DNA from: Rhodospirillales bacterium 24-66-33
GTDB taxonomy: Bacteria > Pseudomonadota > Alphaproteobacteria > Reyranellales > Reyranellaceae
Length of the DNA stretch: 64,000 nt
NCBI GenBank assembly: GCA_002281855.1
Contig: NCHQ01000008.1
Location: forward strand, 62,001-126,000
Reading direction: 5' to 3'
Part shown: in pieces, positions 34,665-43,858 of the stretch
Numbering within the stretch: the stretch's first letter is position 1
How the letters are laid out: each line of letters starts with the position of its first letter
Program-made: the position numbers and the translations under genes
Notes under the pieces: generated by a model
The model's database searches: none
Told to the model about the DNA's origin: nothing
The model's input: the letters and a program-made list of their open reading frames with translations, nothing else

Positions 34665-37297
34665 TTGCTGTCGAAACCGAATCGGCGATAGGCGTAGCCG
34701 AGACCGATCAGCGCCGCGCCCAGGCCGAGGAACGAGAAGACCCGCAGAAGCCCCTGCAGCCCCGCCATGTCGATCAGGAAGACCTTGGCGACCACGATGC
34801 AGACCAGCACCATGCCGGCATGCCGCAGCGCCGCGGCCTGCCGCAGGAAGCCGAGCGCCAGCAGGGCGACGCCGAACAGCAGCCAGACGATCGAATAGGC
34901 ATAGAGTTCCAGCCCATGCGCATCGAAGCCGCGCCGCTCGAAGCCGGGATCGAAGAAGTGGCGCACCTCGAACGAGACATAGACGAAGGCCAGGATCGAG
35001 GCCGCCGCCTCGACCAGCAGATCGACCCGCCGGTCGGGCTCGACGTCGATCCAGCGACGCGCCAGGGCCGCCATCGCCGCCGGCACCGCATAGGCCAGCA
35101 GCAACCCGTTGACGATGGGCAGCCGGCCGACATCCGCCGGCTCGAACACCGGATTGGCGACCAGCACCTGCACGACCAGCACCACAGTGACAGCCACGCC
35201 GCCGCTCAGACGCCACGCCCACAGGGCCACCAGGTCACCGTCGAGTCGCGTCTTCCACAGCGCCGCCAGGGCGAAGGCGCCCCAGACCAGCACGTAGGTC
35301 GCCCGCTCCATGAAGCTGGCGTCCGGCATCATCATCGTCGTCGGCTGGAAGACGCTGCGCACCTCGAGCGTCAGCAGCACGAAGGCGAGCAAGGCGGCCG
35401 CCGCCTCCACTGCGCGAACGAGCTGGACATCGCCGGTCGGCCGCAGGAAGCGCAGCGCAACGACGAGCGCGGCGATCGAGATGCCATAGCCCCAGAGCAT
35501 CCAGTTGAGGATCGGCGTGAGGCCGATCGGATATTTCAGGATCTCCGGGTTGACGACGAACCGCACGACCACGATGGCGAGCAGCGGCCAGCAGAGCCGG
35601 CGCAGGGTCACCAGGCCGAGCTGCGCGGAGATCGCAGCGACCGCGGCCAGTTCGACCGCATAGGCGACGGTGATCCATTCGCGATTGAGCTCGAGCGGGA
35701 TCGCGGCGCCGATGAAGAAGGTCACACCGGCGGCCAGGAAGCCCAGGGCTTCGGTGGCCCCCGGCATCGTCCCGCGCCAGCGCACCAGCCGTTCCGCCCC
35801 CACGAGGAAGGGCGCGGCGAGGCCGACGCTGATCAGGCCCCAGGGAATGCCCGGCGTCGCACGCAGCACGTACCAGGCGAACAGGAAGTGCGACAGCGCG
35901 GCCGATATCGACAGGGCGGCCCAGAAACCCGGCCGCGCGGCATTCCACAGCAGGGCGAAGGCCGCGCCAGCGTACAGGCCACCGAAGCCAGTCACCAGCC
36001 AACCGAAGCGGCCATCGTTCCATTCGGCCGCGACCCCGCTCCCCGTCCACCACCAGAGCGCCAGCGCCGCCAGCGACAGGGCCGGAGCGAGGCCGGCGGT
36101 GAACTGGAAACGCGGTGCCCAGCGCGAGAAGGCGAAGATGCCGATTCCGTGCACCGCCAGGGCCAGCCAGCCTGCCGTCTGCGCGCCGCCGTCCTGGGCG
36201 ATGGCCAGCACCAGCAGGCCGCCGGTGACCGCCAGCGAGGCCCAGACCAGGGCCAGCACGTCCTTCGCCGGGTTCTCGCTCTCCTCGAGGCGCCGCCACG
36301 ATGCCCAGACGAAGAGGCCGGCGAGCGCCACCAGGAAGAGTCCGACCCAGTGCAGCTCGGGCAGGTCGGGATCGGCCAGCATCCAGACGCAGGTCCACAG
36401 CGCCGAGCCCGCCAGCACGCCCCAACCCAGCACCCACCAGCCGCGGATCCGGATGACCGTGAGCGTGCCGGCGGCAATGGCCAGCAGATAGCCGAACAGG
36501 ACCGGCGTATTGGGCTGCTCGCTGCCGATGATTGCGGGACTGAGGAAACCGCCGACGAAGGCCAGCGCCGCAACGAGGATTCCATGACGCAGCGAGAGCG
36601 TGATCGCGAAGGCGGTCAGGGCCGCGGCGGCGCCGCCGGCTGCGACCTTGGAGATCATGTCGTAGAGCGCCACGGCGGAGAGCAGCGAGCCATAGAGCGC
36701 CGCCACACCCGCAGCCGCCAGCGCCTGCGACACGCGATCGTCGCGCGGGCGCATCCGCTCCGCGCCGGCAATCAAAGCGAAGCCGAAAAGCGCCGCCAGG
36801 ATGACGCGCACCTCGGGAGAGAGGTAGCCCTCCTCGATCGAGTAACGGACGAGGAAGACGGCCGACAAGGCCAGGGTGATGGCGCCGACCCAGAGGAAGG
36901 CCCGGGCCCCAAGCCGCTGCTCCCACCCGCCCCGCACCGGCTCGATGGCCGGGATCGCCAGCGGCGGCGCGGGCGCTGGCGGCGACGCCGGCAGATCCGC
37001 CCCGATGACGATCGCCTCGGGTTCGGCCTGCGGCTCGGGCTCTGGAACGAAGGGCGGCGCCGGGGGCGGTGGCACGGCGGCCTCGACCGGCGCCACCGGG
37101 AACGGAGCGGCCTCGACGGGCGGCGGCACCGGCTGTGCAGCTGTTGCGGCCACCTGACGCCGCAGCGCCGCCAGCTCGGAGGCAAGTCGATCGTTCTGCG
37201 CCCGCAGGCCCGACGTGCGGACCAGCGCCATGATGGCGATCAGCGGCGTGCCAAGCGCCCAGGCGACCCCGACGAGGATGAGGAAGATTTCTTCCAC
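34661..37297 (-). CDS. DUF2339 multispanning membrane protein
   Basis: An 878-residue integral membrane protein. A first helix and a coiled-coil segment (LRAQNDRLASELAALRRQ, residues about 31-48) are followed by a proline-rich linker (roughly 55-115) and then more than 20 hydrophobic helices to the end. This layout is that of the DUF2339 family. The start is GTG at 37297 with GGAG upstream. Function unknown; the number of helices would suit a transporter or a glycan/lipid modifying enzyme. It is coupled to a CoA ligase gene by an ATGA overlap. Confidence 0.85.
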   Translation of the reverse strand: MEEIFLILVGVAWALGTPLIAIMALVRTSGLRAQNDRLASELAALRRQVAATAAQPVPPPVEAAPFPVAPVEAAVPPPPAPPFVPEPEPQAEPEAIVIGADLPASPPAPAPPLAIPAIEPVRGGWEQRLGARAFLWVGAITLALSAVFLVRYSIEEGYLSPEVRVILAALFGFALIAGAERMRPRDDRVSQALAAAGVAALYGSLLSAVALYDMISKVAAGGAAAALTAFAITLSLRHGILVAALAFVGGFLSPAIIGSEQPNTPVLFGYLLAIAAGTLTVIRIRGWWVLGWGVLAGSALWTCVWMLADPDLPELHWVGLFLVALAGLFVWASWRRLEESENPAKDVLALVWASLAVTGGLLVLAIAQDGGAQTAGWLALAVHGIGIFAFSRWAPRFQFTAGLAPALSLAALALWWWTGSGVAAEWNDGRFGWLVTGFGGLYAGAAFALLWNAARPGFWAALSISAALSHFLFAWYVLRATPGIPWGLISVGLAAPFLVGAERLVRWRGTMPGATEALGFLAAGVTFFIGAAIPLELNREWITVAYAVELAAVAAISAQLGLVTLRRLCWPLLAIVVVRFVVNPEILKYPIGLTPILNWMLWGYGISIAALVVALRFLRPTGDVQLVRAVEAAAALLAFVLLTLEVRSVFQPTTMMMPDASFMERATYVLVWGAFALAALWKTRLDGDLVALWAWRLSGGVAVTVVLVVQVLVANPVFEPADVGRLPIVNGLLLAYAVPAAMAALARRWIDVEPDRRVDLLVEAAASILAFVYVSFEVRHFFDPGFERRGFDAHGLELYAYSIVWLLFGVALLALGFLRQAAALRHAGMVLVCIVVAKVFLIDMAGLQGLLRVFSFLGLGAALIGLGYAYRRFGFDSK

Positions 37298-37327
37298 GAA
37301 GGCTCCGGGATCGCCTTTCTCTGCCCG

Positions 37328-38563
37328 CTATTCCGCCGCGACGCGAACGGCTTCGCGGGAGAAGGCCGCACGGTTGTCGCGGGCGACGATGCCGCGCTTC
37401 ACCACCATGCGGTGGTTCTCCTTGCGCGCGGCGCGCTTGATGTCGGCCAGCGCGTCGCCGTCGCAGACCACGAAGTCGGCGACCTTGCCTTCCTGGATGC
37501 GGCCGTGATCTTCGAGCCGCATCAGATCGGCGGCACTCGCGGTCGCGAAGAACAGCGAATCGCGGCTCGAAATGCCGATGTCGCACATGAATTCGAGCTC
37601 GCGCGCATTCTCGCCATGGCGGTTGTGCGGCGTGCCGGCGTCGGTGCCCATCGCGATGCGGCCGCCGGCGGCGTAGTACATCTTGGTCGCCGCAATGTGA
37701 CGGTCGAAGACGCGGCGGCTCTTGTCGATCACATAGTCGGGGATCGAGCGGTCGCCCTCGTCATAGCCCTTGAGGATGTTCTTCACCGCCGCCAAGGTCG
37801 GCACCAGCCAGACGCCACGCTCCTTCATCTCGCGGCAGCACTCCTCGTCCATGAAGATGCCGTGCTCGATCGAATCGATTCCGCCGCGCACGGCATTGAG
37901 GATACCGAGCGCGCCCTGCGCGTGGCTGGCGCAGCATTTGTGGAAGCGATGGGCCTCCGAAATGCCGGCCTTCATCTCCTCGGCACTGTAATGCGCGTCC
38001 TCGGGATTGACGCCCTGGGTCATCACGCCGCCCGTGGCCATGATCTTCACCAGGTCGGAGCCGGCATGGACCTGCTCACGCACCGCCTTGACCACCTCGT
38101 CGACACCGTCGGCAACGCGGCCGACACGATTGCCGTGTCCACCGGTCATGCAGATCATGCGGCCGGCGCAACGCATCGTCGGGCCGAGGAAGCGGCCGGC
38201 ATTGTAGGCGTCGCGGATCGCGAACTCGATATAGTCCTTGCCGCCGCAGTCGCGCACGGCGGTGACACCGCCCTCAAGCGTCTGCCGCATGAACTCCATG
38301 CCGCGCACGGTCAGCTGGGCCGCGCTCAGGCGATCCTGGACCGCACCGGGATTGCCCTCGGCCCCCGACAGCGAGTGGACGTGGCAGTCGATGATGCCCG
38401 GAATCAGCGTGGCCCCCGACGTGTCGACGACCTCGCCGGCAAAGCCCTTGAATTCACCCGCCGGGGCGACGCGCTTGATGCGGCCGCCCTCTTCCAGCAC
38501 CGCCTGCCCGTCTTGCACTTTCTCGCCGTCGAAAAGACGACCGCCGACATACAACGTGGCCAT
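37328..38563 (-). CDS. Metal-dependent amidohydrolase
   Basis: A 411-residue amidohydrolase of the imidazolonepropionase/prolidase-like branch. Metal ligands are visible: IDCHVH, a likely carboxylated lysine in LVKIMATGGVM, SHAQG, IEHG and the aspartate in GTDAGTPH. It hydrolyses an amide, possibly of an Xaa-Pro dipeptide or organic amide, in the cytosol (no signal peptide). GGAG precedes the ATG. It lies 30 bases upstream of the DUF2339 gene in the same direction and may be co-transcribed with it. Confidence 0.87.
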   Translation of the reverse strand: MATLYVGGRLFDGEKVQDGQAVLEEGGRIKRVAPAGEFKGFAGEVVDTSGATLIPGIIDCHVHSLSGAEGNPGAVQDRLSAAQLTVRGMEFMRQTLEGGVTAVRDCGGKDYIEFAIRDAYNAGRFLGPTMRCAGRMICMTGGHGNRVGRVADGVDEVVKAVREQVHAGSDLVKIMATGGVMTQGVNPEDAHYSAEEMKAGISEAHRFHKCCASHAQGALGILNAVRGGIDSIEHGIFMDEECCREMKERGVWLVPTLAAVKNILKGYDEGDRSIPDYVIDKSRRVFDRHIAATKMYYAAGGRIAMGTDAGTPHNRHGENARELEFMCDIGISSRDSLFFATASAADLMRLEDHGRIQEGKVADFVVCDGDALADIKRAARKENHRMVVKRGIVARDNRAAFSREAVRVAAE

Positions 38564-38601
38564 TCACCAACTCCTGAATCTGAACGCGCGGTGACTTTGA
38601 C

Positions 38602-39198
38602 CTACGTCGAGGGCCGGCCGCAACCCAATGGGTCGACGTCGCCCCCTTTATCCCCGCCCAAGACCTTCAAACGCTCGATCTCGCCATCGATGCCCGGGAT
38701 GTGCGGGTTCCATTTGCGCGCCAGTTCGAAGGCCGCGACGGCGCGCGCGTTCTCGCCCATTTCCGCGCGGATCATGCCGAGCCCGGAATAGGCGCCGAAA
38801 TGGCGCGGCTCGCGCTTCACCGTCTCGCAGATGTCGGCCAGCGAGGCCGGGAAGTTACCCATGAGCCAGTGCGCGGTCGCACGCTTGTTCCACGCCTCCG
38901 ACACGTCGGGCGCCACGTCAATCAGGCGCGTGAAGGTCTCGATCGAGGCCTCGAGTTCCTGCTGCTGCATCTCGGCGATGCCACGCATCATCAGCGCGCG
39001 CTGGCTCATGTCAGGGACCATCACCCATTGTTCCCAGATCGCTGCTTCCAGCGACTTGATGGCGGACGGATCGGTCGCGCTCTGCAGCTTGATGAACAGG
39101 GTATCGAGCACGGTGCCGCTCCCGGCGTTCTGCGCCTGCACGTTGGCCCCGAGCATCAATCCGAGAAGGGCGGCAAGGCAAGCGCGAAGAGCGTTCAT
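38602..39198 (-). CDS. Secreted tetratricopeptide-repeat protein
   Basis: A 198-residue protein with a signal peptide (ACLAALLGLMLGANVQA) and three or so TPR units (for example MRGIAEMQQQELEASIETFTRLIDVAPD and FGAYSGLGMIRAEMGENARAVAAFELARKWNP). TPRs mediate protein-protein contact, here probably in the periplasm. ATG at 39198 with GGAACGGGAGG. It follows glcF by 19 bases on the same strand, so it could be the last gene of the glc operon. Function unknown. Confidence 0.8.
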   Translation of the reverse strand: MNALRACLAALLGLMLGANVQAQNAGSGTVLDTLFIKLQSATDPSAIKSLEAAIWEQWVMVPDMSQRALMMRGIAEMQQQELEASIETFTRLIDVAPDVSEAWNKRATAHWLMGNFPASLADICETVKREPRHFGAYSGLGMIRAEMGENARAVAAFELARKWNPHIPGIDGEIERLKVLGGDKGGDVDPLGCGRPST

Positions 39199-39217
39199 GC
39201 CTCCCGTTCCTCCATGC

Positions 39218-40537
39218 TCAGTCCAGTGCCGCCGGCTTGGGGCCGCCCGTCGCCCAGTCCAGCAGCTCGACCGTGTGGGCGATCGGTATGCCGGTGCCCG
39301 CGGCGATGTTGCCGATGCAGCCGAAATTTCCGGCCGCGATCACGTCGGGCTTCACGCTCTCGATGTTGGCCACCTTGCGGTCGCGCAGGCGGCGCGACAG
39401 GTCGGGCTGCAGCACCTGGTAGGTGCCGGCCCAGCCGCAGCAGAGATGCCCTTCGGGAACGTCCTTCACGACGAAGCCGGCGTCGCGCAGCAGCCGCTTG
39501 GGTTGTTCGATCACCTTCTGGCCGTGCTGCATCGAGCAGGCCGAGTGATAGGCCACGATCAGGCCCTTGGGCTCGACGTTCACCAGCCCGATATCGAGCA
39601 TGACCTCGCTGACATCCTTGGCGAGCCTGGCGACCTGGAGCGCCTTCTCGTGCCACTCCGGCTCGTCGGCCAGCATGTTGCCGTAGTCCTTCACGGTCGT
39701 GCCGCAGCCCGAGGCGTTGATCACGATGGCGTCGAGGCCGGCGCCGTCGATCTCGCGCAGCCAGGCGGTGATGTTGGCCTTGGCCAGAGCGATCGCCTGC
39801 TCGTTGCGTCCGACGTGGAGCACGGAGGAGCCGCAGCAACCCGAGCCCGCGACATTCACCACCTCGATGTCGTGGCGCGTCAGCAGCCGCACCGTGGCCT
39901 CGTTGACCTCCGGCGCCAGCACCTGCTGGCCACAGCCCGGCATCAGCGCCACGCGCCTGCGGCGCAGGCCCTTTGCCGGGAAAGTCTGCGGCCGGTCGAC
40001 CGGTGAGGGCCCATGCAGGCGTGCCGGCACGGCGTCGAGCATGGCGCGCAGGCGGCGCAGGAAGGTGGCACCACCCGGATCGGTGCTGGTCGCCGGCAGC
40101 AGTGGCGCCAGCGGCTTGGCGAGACGCCCCAGCACCATGGCCCAACGGAAAGCCCTGGGCCGCGGCATCAGCCAGGCCAGCAGCCCGCGCATGAAGCGGT
40201 CGGCCGGCGCCCTCGTATAAGTCTCCTCGATGCGATGCCGGCCGTGATCGACCAGGTGCATGTAGTTCACGCCCGACGGGCAGGTCGTCATGCAAGACAG
40301 GCAAGACAGGCAGCGATCGACGTGCCGGACTTCCTGCATCGTCGGCGCGCGGTCGCCCTCCAGCATCGCCTTGATGAGATAGATACGTCCGCGCGGACTG
40401 TCGCGCTCGTCGCCCAACAGCACGAAGGTCGGGCAGGTAGCGGTGCAGAAGCCGCAATGGACGCACTTGCGCAGGATCTGCTCGCTGCGCGCGTTCTCGG
40501 AATCGGCAAGCTGGGCCAGGGTGAAGTTGGTTTGCAC
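39218..40537 (-). CDS. glcF: Glycolate oxidase iron-sulfur subunit GlcF
   Basis: A 439-residue protein with two ferredoxin-like [4Fe-4S] clusters, C25/C28/C31/C35 and C76/C79/C82/C86, followed by two CCG-type domains (GSGCCGSS and HLCCGWAG). It passes electrons from GlcD-bound FAD to the membrane. Start is GTG at 40537, 8 bases after the stop of a higA gene that intrudes into the operon; there is no strong ribosome site, so translation may depend on higA translation. Companion genes glcE and glcD follow upstream. Confidence 0.94.
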   Translation of the reverse strand: MQTNFTLAQLADSENARSEQILRKCVHCGFCTATCPTFVLLGDERDSPRGRIYLIKAMLEGDRAPTMQEVRHVDRCLSCLSCMTTCPSGVNYMHLVDHGRHRIEETYTRAPADRFMRGLLAWLMPRPRAFRWAMVLGRLAKPLAPLLPATSTDPGGATFLRRLRAMLDAVPARLHGPSPVDRPQTFPAKGLRRRRVALMPGCGQQVLAPEVNEATVRLLTRHDIEVVNVAGSGCCGSSVLHVGRNEQAIALAKANITAWLREIDGAGLDAIVINASGCGTTVKDYGNMLADEPEWHEKALQVARLAKDVSEVMLDIGLVNVEPKGLIVAYHSACSMQHGQKVIEQPKRLLRDAGFVVKDVPEGHLCCGWAGTYQVLQPDLSRRLRDRKVANIESVKPDVIAAGNFGCIGNIAAGTGIPIAHTVELLDWATGGPKPAALD

Positions 40538-40545
40538 GACGCTGA

Positions 40546-40854
40546 TCAGGCCGCCTGATCCAACTTCAGCCGTTCCGTCGTCTTCTTGATCAGCTGTCCC
40601 GATTCAGAGGAAGCCTTTTCCAACTCGTACAAAGTCTGCAGGTTCATCCAGGTCTGAGCGCTCATGCCAAGGGCGCGCTCCAGTCGAAGGGCCGTCTCAG
40701 CCGTTATGCCGCGCCTGCCCCGGATGATATTGCCCACCTGCACCTGCGACAAACCTGCCGCCTGCGCCAACCGGTACTGCGAAATTCCGGCCGGCTCCAT
40801 GAACTCGTCATGGAGAATGCGACCGGGATGCACTGGCTTGATCTTGCGCTTCAT
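40546..40854 (-). CDS. higA: HigA-type antitoxin (orphan) inside the glc operon
   Basis: A 102-residue Xre/HigA protein. VHPGRILHDEFMEPAGISQYRLAQAAGLS begins the family pattern, the helix-turn-helix spans about 24-50, then RRGITAETALRLERALGMSAQTWMNLQ. It normally pairs with a HigB mRNase encoded just upstream; here that position holds only a ~30-residue C-terminal remnant (40867-40966). It sits between glcE and glcF on the same strand and its stop is 8 bases from the GlcF start, so it now shares the metabolic operon. It may still bind DNA. Confidence 0.9.
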   Translation of the reverse strand: MKRKIKPVHPGRILHDEFMEPAGISQYRLAQAAGLSQVQVGNIIRGRRGITAETALRLERALGMSAQTWMNLQTLYELEKASSESGQLIKKTTERLKLDQAA

Positions 40855-40866
40855 GTCCCAACTCTC

Positions 40867-40966
40867 TCAATGATAGTCCACGACCTCGATCGCTGTCGTC
40901 TTGTTCAAGTTAACCAGAGCCTTTCCGGGCGAGATTGAATCGAGCCGAGCATCCCAAAACTGACCT
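40867..40966 (-). pseudogene. Probable HigB toxin remnant (C-terminal ~30 residues)
   Basis: Directly upstream of higA, a fragment reads FWDARLD...TAIEVVDYH and then stops. It has the FW/R start and terminal VDYH of HigB toxins at the right distance (30 residues), but the middle does not fit and a stop codon lies just before it, so it looks degenerate and lacks a start. The rest of higB is missing; a palindromic repeat begins at once beyond it. Confidence 0.45.
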
Positions 40967-41077
40967 CACCCTGAGGAGCGAACGCAGTGAGCGTCTCGAA
41001 GGGTGGGCACGCGCACCCCGTCTGTTGCCCATCCTTCGAGACGCCGTGCTTTGCACGGCTCCTCAGGATGAGGTGAG
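40965..41077. repeat. 113-bp palindromic intergenic repeat
   Basis: Outer arms CTCACCCTGAGGAGC and GCTCCTCAGGATGAGGTGAG pair; inner arms GTCTCGAAGGGTGGGC and GCCCATCCTTCGAGAC also pair, leaving a central loop. This double palindrome resembles dispersed repeats seen between genes in many alphaproteobacteria. A worn relative lies at 24561. It separates glcE from higA and could attenuate or stabilise the transcript. Confidence 0.75.
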
Positions 41078-41117
41078 TGGGCAATCTGAGACGGAAAGGC
41101 TTTAGCATGAACAATCC

Positions 41118-42287
41118 CTAACCCATCCTCCCCGGATTGAAGAGGGTCTTGGGATCGAAACTTTCCTTCACGCGCGCCGCCAGGGCGACGAGCGCGGCGG
41201 TCTGAGGCTGGAACACGGGGACGGCCGCGCGCACAGCCTCGGGAGCGCGGATCAGCGTCGCATGCCCGCCCGTCGCGCCGAGCGCCCCACGAACGAGCGT
41301 GTGATCGGCATCGGCCGAGGGCGGCAGCGCCAGCCAGATCAGCCCGCCGGACCAGTCGTAGAAAGCCCGAGCGGTGGGGCGCTGCGCCTTGATGCGACCC
41401 AAGATCGCCGGGCCTTCGGTCGGCGGGCAGGAAATCTTCCAGACGATTTCGTCGGGGCCAGAATTCAGGGGCGCGACGTCGCGGACCTCGCGCCAGAAAG
41501 TCCGGCTCTCCAGCGTGCCGAGTTCCTCCATCTTCGCGCCGGCGTCGGCCATCAGTTCGCGCAGCCCTTTGAGTCGCGCTTCGACCGAGGGCGCCACGCC
41601 TTCGAGGCGCAGCGCCGTCCGGCCCGGCATGTGCGCCGCACCGGAGACTTCGTGAGGGCTGCCCATCGCCGCGCACATCGCCCGCACGGCCGCCGCATCC
41701 TCGAGCCCCAGCAGCATCAGCGTCGCCGTCTGGTCCGGCGCCGGCAGCACCTTGACCGAGACTTCGTCGAGCACGGCAAGCGTGCCCCACGAACCGGCGA
41801 GCACCTTGGAGAGATCGTAGCCGGTGACGTTCTTCATCACCCGGCCGCCCGACTTGAAGGCCTCGCCGCGCCCGTTGACGCCGCTGAAGCCCAGCAGGTG
41901 ATCGCGCGCCGCACCGGCCGAGAGGCGGCGCGAGCCCGCGAGATTGCCCATGACCGCGCCGACCAGTGTCCCCCGCCCCGGCGCCAGGCCGAGCAGAGGG
42001 CCGAGGTCGGGTGGCTCGAAGGCCAGCATCTGGTTGCGCTGGGCCAGCAGCGCCTCGACCTCGCGCATCGGCGTGCCGGCGCGCAGGGTGACGACCAGTT
42101 CCTCGGGCGCGTAGTCGACGATGCCGGAGATGCCCGACAGATCGAGAACCTGGGCACACTGCATCGGCTTGCCCAATGCGAGCTTGCTGCCCTCGCCGCG
42201 CACGTCGAGCGTCACGCCCTCGCCCAGCGCCCACTCCACCGCCTGCCGCAGCTCCTTCGCGTCGCGCGGCTTGATCGTACCAGTCAT
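41118..42287 (-). CDS. glcE: Glycolate oxidase FAD-binding subunit GlcE
   Basis: A 389-residue subunit with a shortened FAD-binding PCMH domain: GVTLDVRGEGSKLALGKPM, GTLVGAVMGNLAGSRRLSAG and GGRVMKNVTGYDLSKVLAGS are typical. It forms the glycolate oxidase complex with GlcD and GlcF, oxidising glycolate to glyoxylate. ATG at 42287, 4 bases after glcD stop, so the two are tightly coupled. It ends RVKESFDPKTLFNPGRMG. Confidence 0.94.
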   Translation of the reverse strand: MTGTIKPRDAKELRQAVEWALGEGVTLDVRGEGSKLALGKPMQCAQVLDLSGISGIVDYAPEELVVTLRAGTPMREVEALLAQRNQMLAFEPPDLGPLLGLAPGRGTLVGAVMGNLAGSRRLSAGAARDHLLGFSGVNGRGEAFKSGGRVMKNVTGYDLSKVLAGSWGTLAVLDEVSVKVLPAPDQTATLMLLGLEDAAAVRAMCAAMGSPHEVSGAAHMPGRTALRLEGVAPSVEARLKGLRELMADAGAKMEELGTLESRTFWREVRDVAPLNSGPDEIVWKISCPPTEGPAILGRIKAQRPTARAFYDWSGGLIWLALPPSADADHTLVRGALGATGGHATLIRAPEAVRAAVPVFQPQTAALVALAARVKESFDPKTLFNPGRMG

Positions 42288-42291
42288 CTAA

Positions 42292-43779
42292 TCAAAACCG
42301 CGGGATGTCGGGGAACGGGATGTTGTTCTGGGTCACGACCAGCCGGCCCAGCTCGGCGCAGCGGCGCAGCTTGGGGAAGACCTTGCCGGGATTGAGCAGG
42401 TGGTCGGGATCGAAGGCGCATTTCACGCGCATCTGCTGGTCGAGATCGATCTCGGTGAACTGCACGCCCATCAGGTCGCGCTTCTCGATGCCGACGCCGT
42501 GCTCGCCCGTCAGCACGCCGCCGACCCGCACGCAGAGCCGCAGGATATCCGCGCCCAGCTCCTCGCAGCGCCGCAGCTCGTCGGGATCGTTGGCGTCGAA
42601 CAGGATCAGCGGGTGGAGATTGCCGTCGCCGGCATGGAAGACGTTGACGACCCGCAAGCCGTACTGCTTCGACAGGCGGCGCATCTCGGCCAGCACCTCG
42701 ACCAGTTTTCCGCGCGGCACCGAGCCGTCGAGACACATGTAGTCGGGCGAGATCTGGCCGACGGCGGGGAACGCGGCCTTGCGGCCGGCCCAGAACAGCA
42801 CCCGCTCCTGCTCGTCGTTGCTGACCCTGATCGTCGTGGCGCCGCGGCCCCTGGCGATCTCGGCGACCCGCTCGACCAGATAGTCGACCTCGACCGGCGG
42901 GCCGTCGAGCTCGACGATCAGCAGGCCCTCGGCGTCGAGCGGATAGCCCGCGCCGACATAGGCCTCGGCGCACTTGGTGGCTTCCTTGTCCATCATCTCC
43001 ATGCCGCCGGGGATGATGCCCGAGGCGATGACGGCGGCGACACAGTCAGCCGCGCCGGCCTCGGTCGGAAAGCCCAGCAGCACGGCGCGCGCGGTCGAGG
43101 GCTTGCGCAGCAGCCGCACCGTCACCTCGGTGACGACGCCTAACAGGCCTTCCGAACCGGTCATGAGGCCCAGGAGATCGTAGCCTTCCGCATCGAGATG
43201 CTTGCCGCCCAGCCGCACGACCTCGCCGTTCATCAGCACCATTTCGATGCCGAGCAGGTTGTTGGTGGTGAGCCCGTATTTCAGACAGTGCACGCCGCCG
43301 GAATTCTCCGCGACGTTGCCGCCGATCGAGCAGGCGATCTGCGAGCTGGGATCGGGGGCGTAGTAGAAGCCCTCGTGCTCGACCGCCTTGGTCACGCCGA
43401 GATTGGTGACACCCGGCTGCACGCGGGCGCAGCGATTGGCGTAGTCGAGCTCGAGCACGCGGTTGAACTTGCTCATACCCAGCAGGATCGCATCGCCCAC
43501 CGGCATCGAGCCGCCCGACAGCGAGGTGCCGGCGCCGCGCGGCACGACCTTGACCTTGTTGTCCTGACAATAGCGGAGAATGGTGGCCACCTGGGCCACA
43601 GTCTCGGGCAGCACCACGACCAGCGGCATCTGGCGATAGGCCGACAGCGCGTCGCATTCGAAGGGGCGCATGCCGTCGAGATCGTCGATGACGCCCTCGC
43701 CAGGGACGATGGCACGCAGGGCCGCAACGATTTCGGTGCGGCGGTCCAGGATGGCGGGATCGAGCGGCGGCATCTCCAT
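42292..43779 (-). CDS. glcD: Glycolate oxidase catalytic subunit GlcD
   Basis: A ~495-residue FAD-linked oxidase closely like E. coli GlcD: YECD-like FECDALSAYRQMPLVVVLP, RGAGTSLSGG, APDPSSQIACSIGGNVAENSGG, GSEGLLGVVTEVTV, NVFHAGDGNLHPLILFDAN and GEHGVGIEKRD. It binds FAD and oxidises glycolate (or D-lactate). The frame opens at a TTG (43797); the ATG at 43779 is the more likely start. First gene of the glc set on this strand. Confidence 0.95.
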   Translation of the reverse strand: MEMPPLDPAILDRRTEIVAALRAIVPGEGVIDDLDGMRPFECDALSAYRQMPLVVVLPETVAQVATILRYCQDNKVKVVPRGAGTSLSGGSMPVGDAILLGMSKFNRVLELDYANRCARVQPGVTNLGVTKAVEHEGFYYAPDPSSQIACSIGGNVAENSGGVHCLKYGLTTNNLLGIEMVLMNGEVVRLGGKHLDAEGYDLLGLMTGSEGLLGVVTEVTVRLLRKPSTARAVLLGFPTEAGAADCVAAVIASGIIPGGMEMMDKEATKCAEAYVGAGYPLDAEGLLIVELDGPPVEVDYLVERVAEIARGRGATTIRVSNDEQERVLFWAGRKAAFPAVGQISPDYMCLDGSVPRGKLVEVLAEMRRLSKQYGLRVVNVFHAGDGNLHPLILFDANDPDELRRCEELGADILRLCVRVGGVLTGEHGVGIEKRDLMGVQFTEIDLDQQMRVKCAFDPDHLLNPGKVFPKLRRCAELGRLVVTQNNIPFPDIPRF

Positions 43780-43801
43780 GCTTCGCTCATACGCCAAATG
43801 A

Positions 43802-43835
43802 AAAAGCGGCGGAAGCCAAGGCTCCCGCCGCTTTG
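43802..43835 (-). terminator. Terminator after rpmJ
   Basis: Read on the minus strand, CAAAGCGGCGG and CCGCCGCTTTT pair around a 12-base loop, followed by a U-run. It lies just past the rpmJ stop and ahead of glcD. Confidence 0.75.
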
Positions 43836-43858
43836 TTCATCAAGAGTCCGGCGCCGTC

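Noticed and set aside
34665..35222. N-terminal extension of the PaaK-type ligase to 615 residues
   Set aside because: The extra part is antiparallel in composition to the overlapping DUF2339 gene; the family length fits the ATG at 34664.
34505..38791. A 1428-codon open frame on the plus strand
   Set aside because: It is antisense to four well-supported genes (paaK, DUF2339, amidohydrolase, TPR) and its translation is Arg/Gln/His-rich, typical of a GC-rich shadow frame.
40905..41114. 69-codon minus-strand frame over the palindromic repeat
   Set aside because: It is largely the repeat itself; the HigB-like end is in a different frame.
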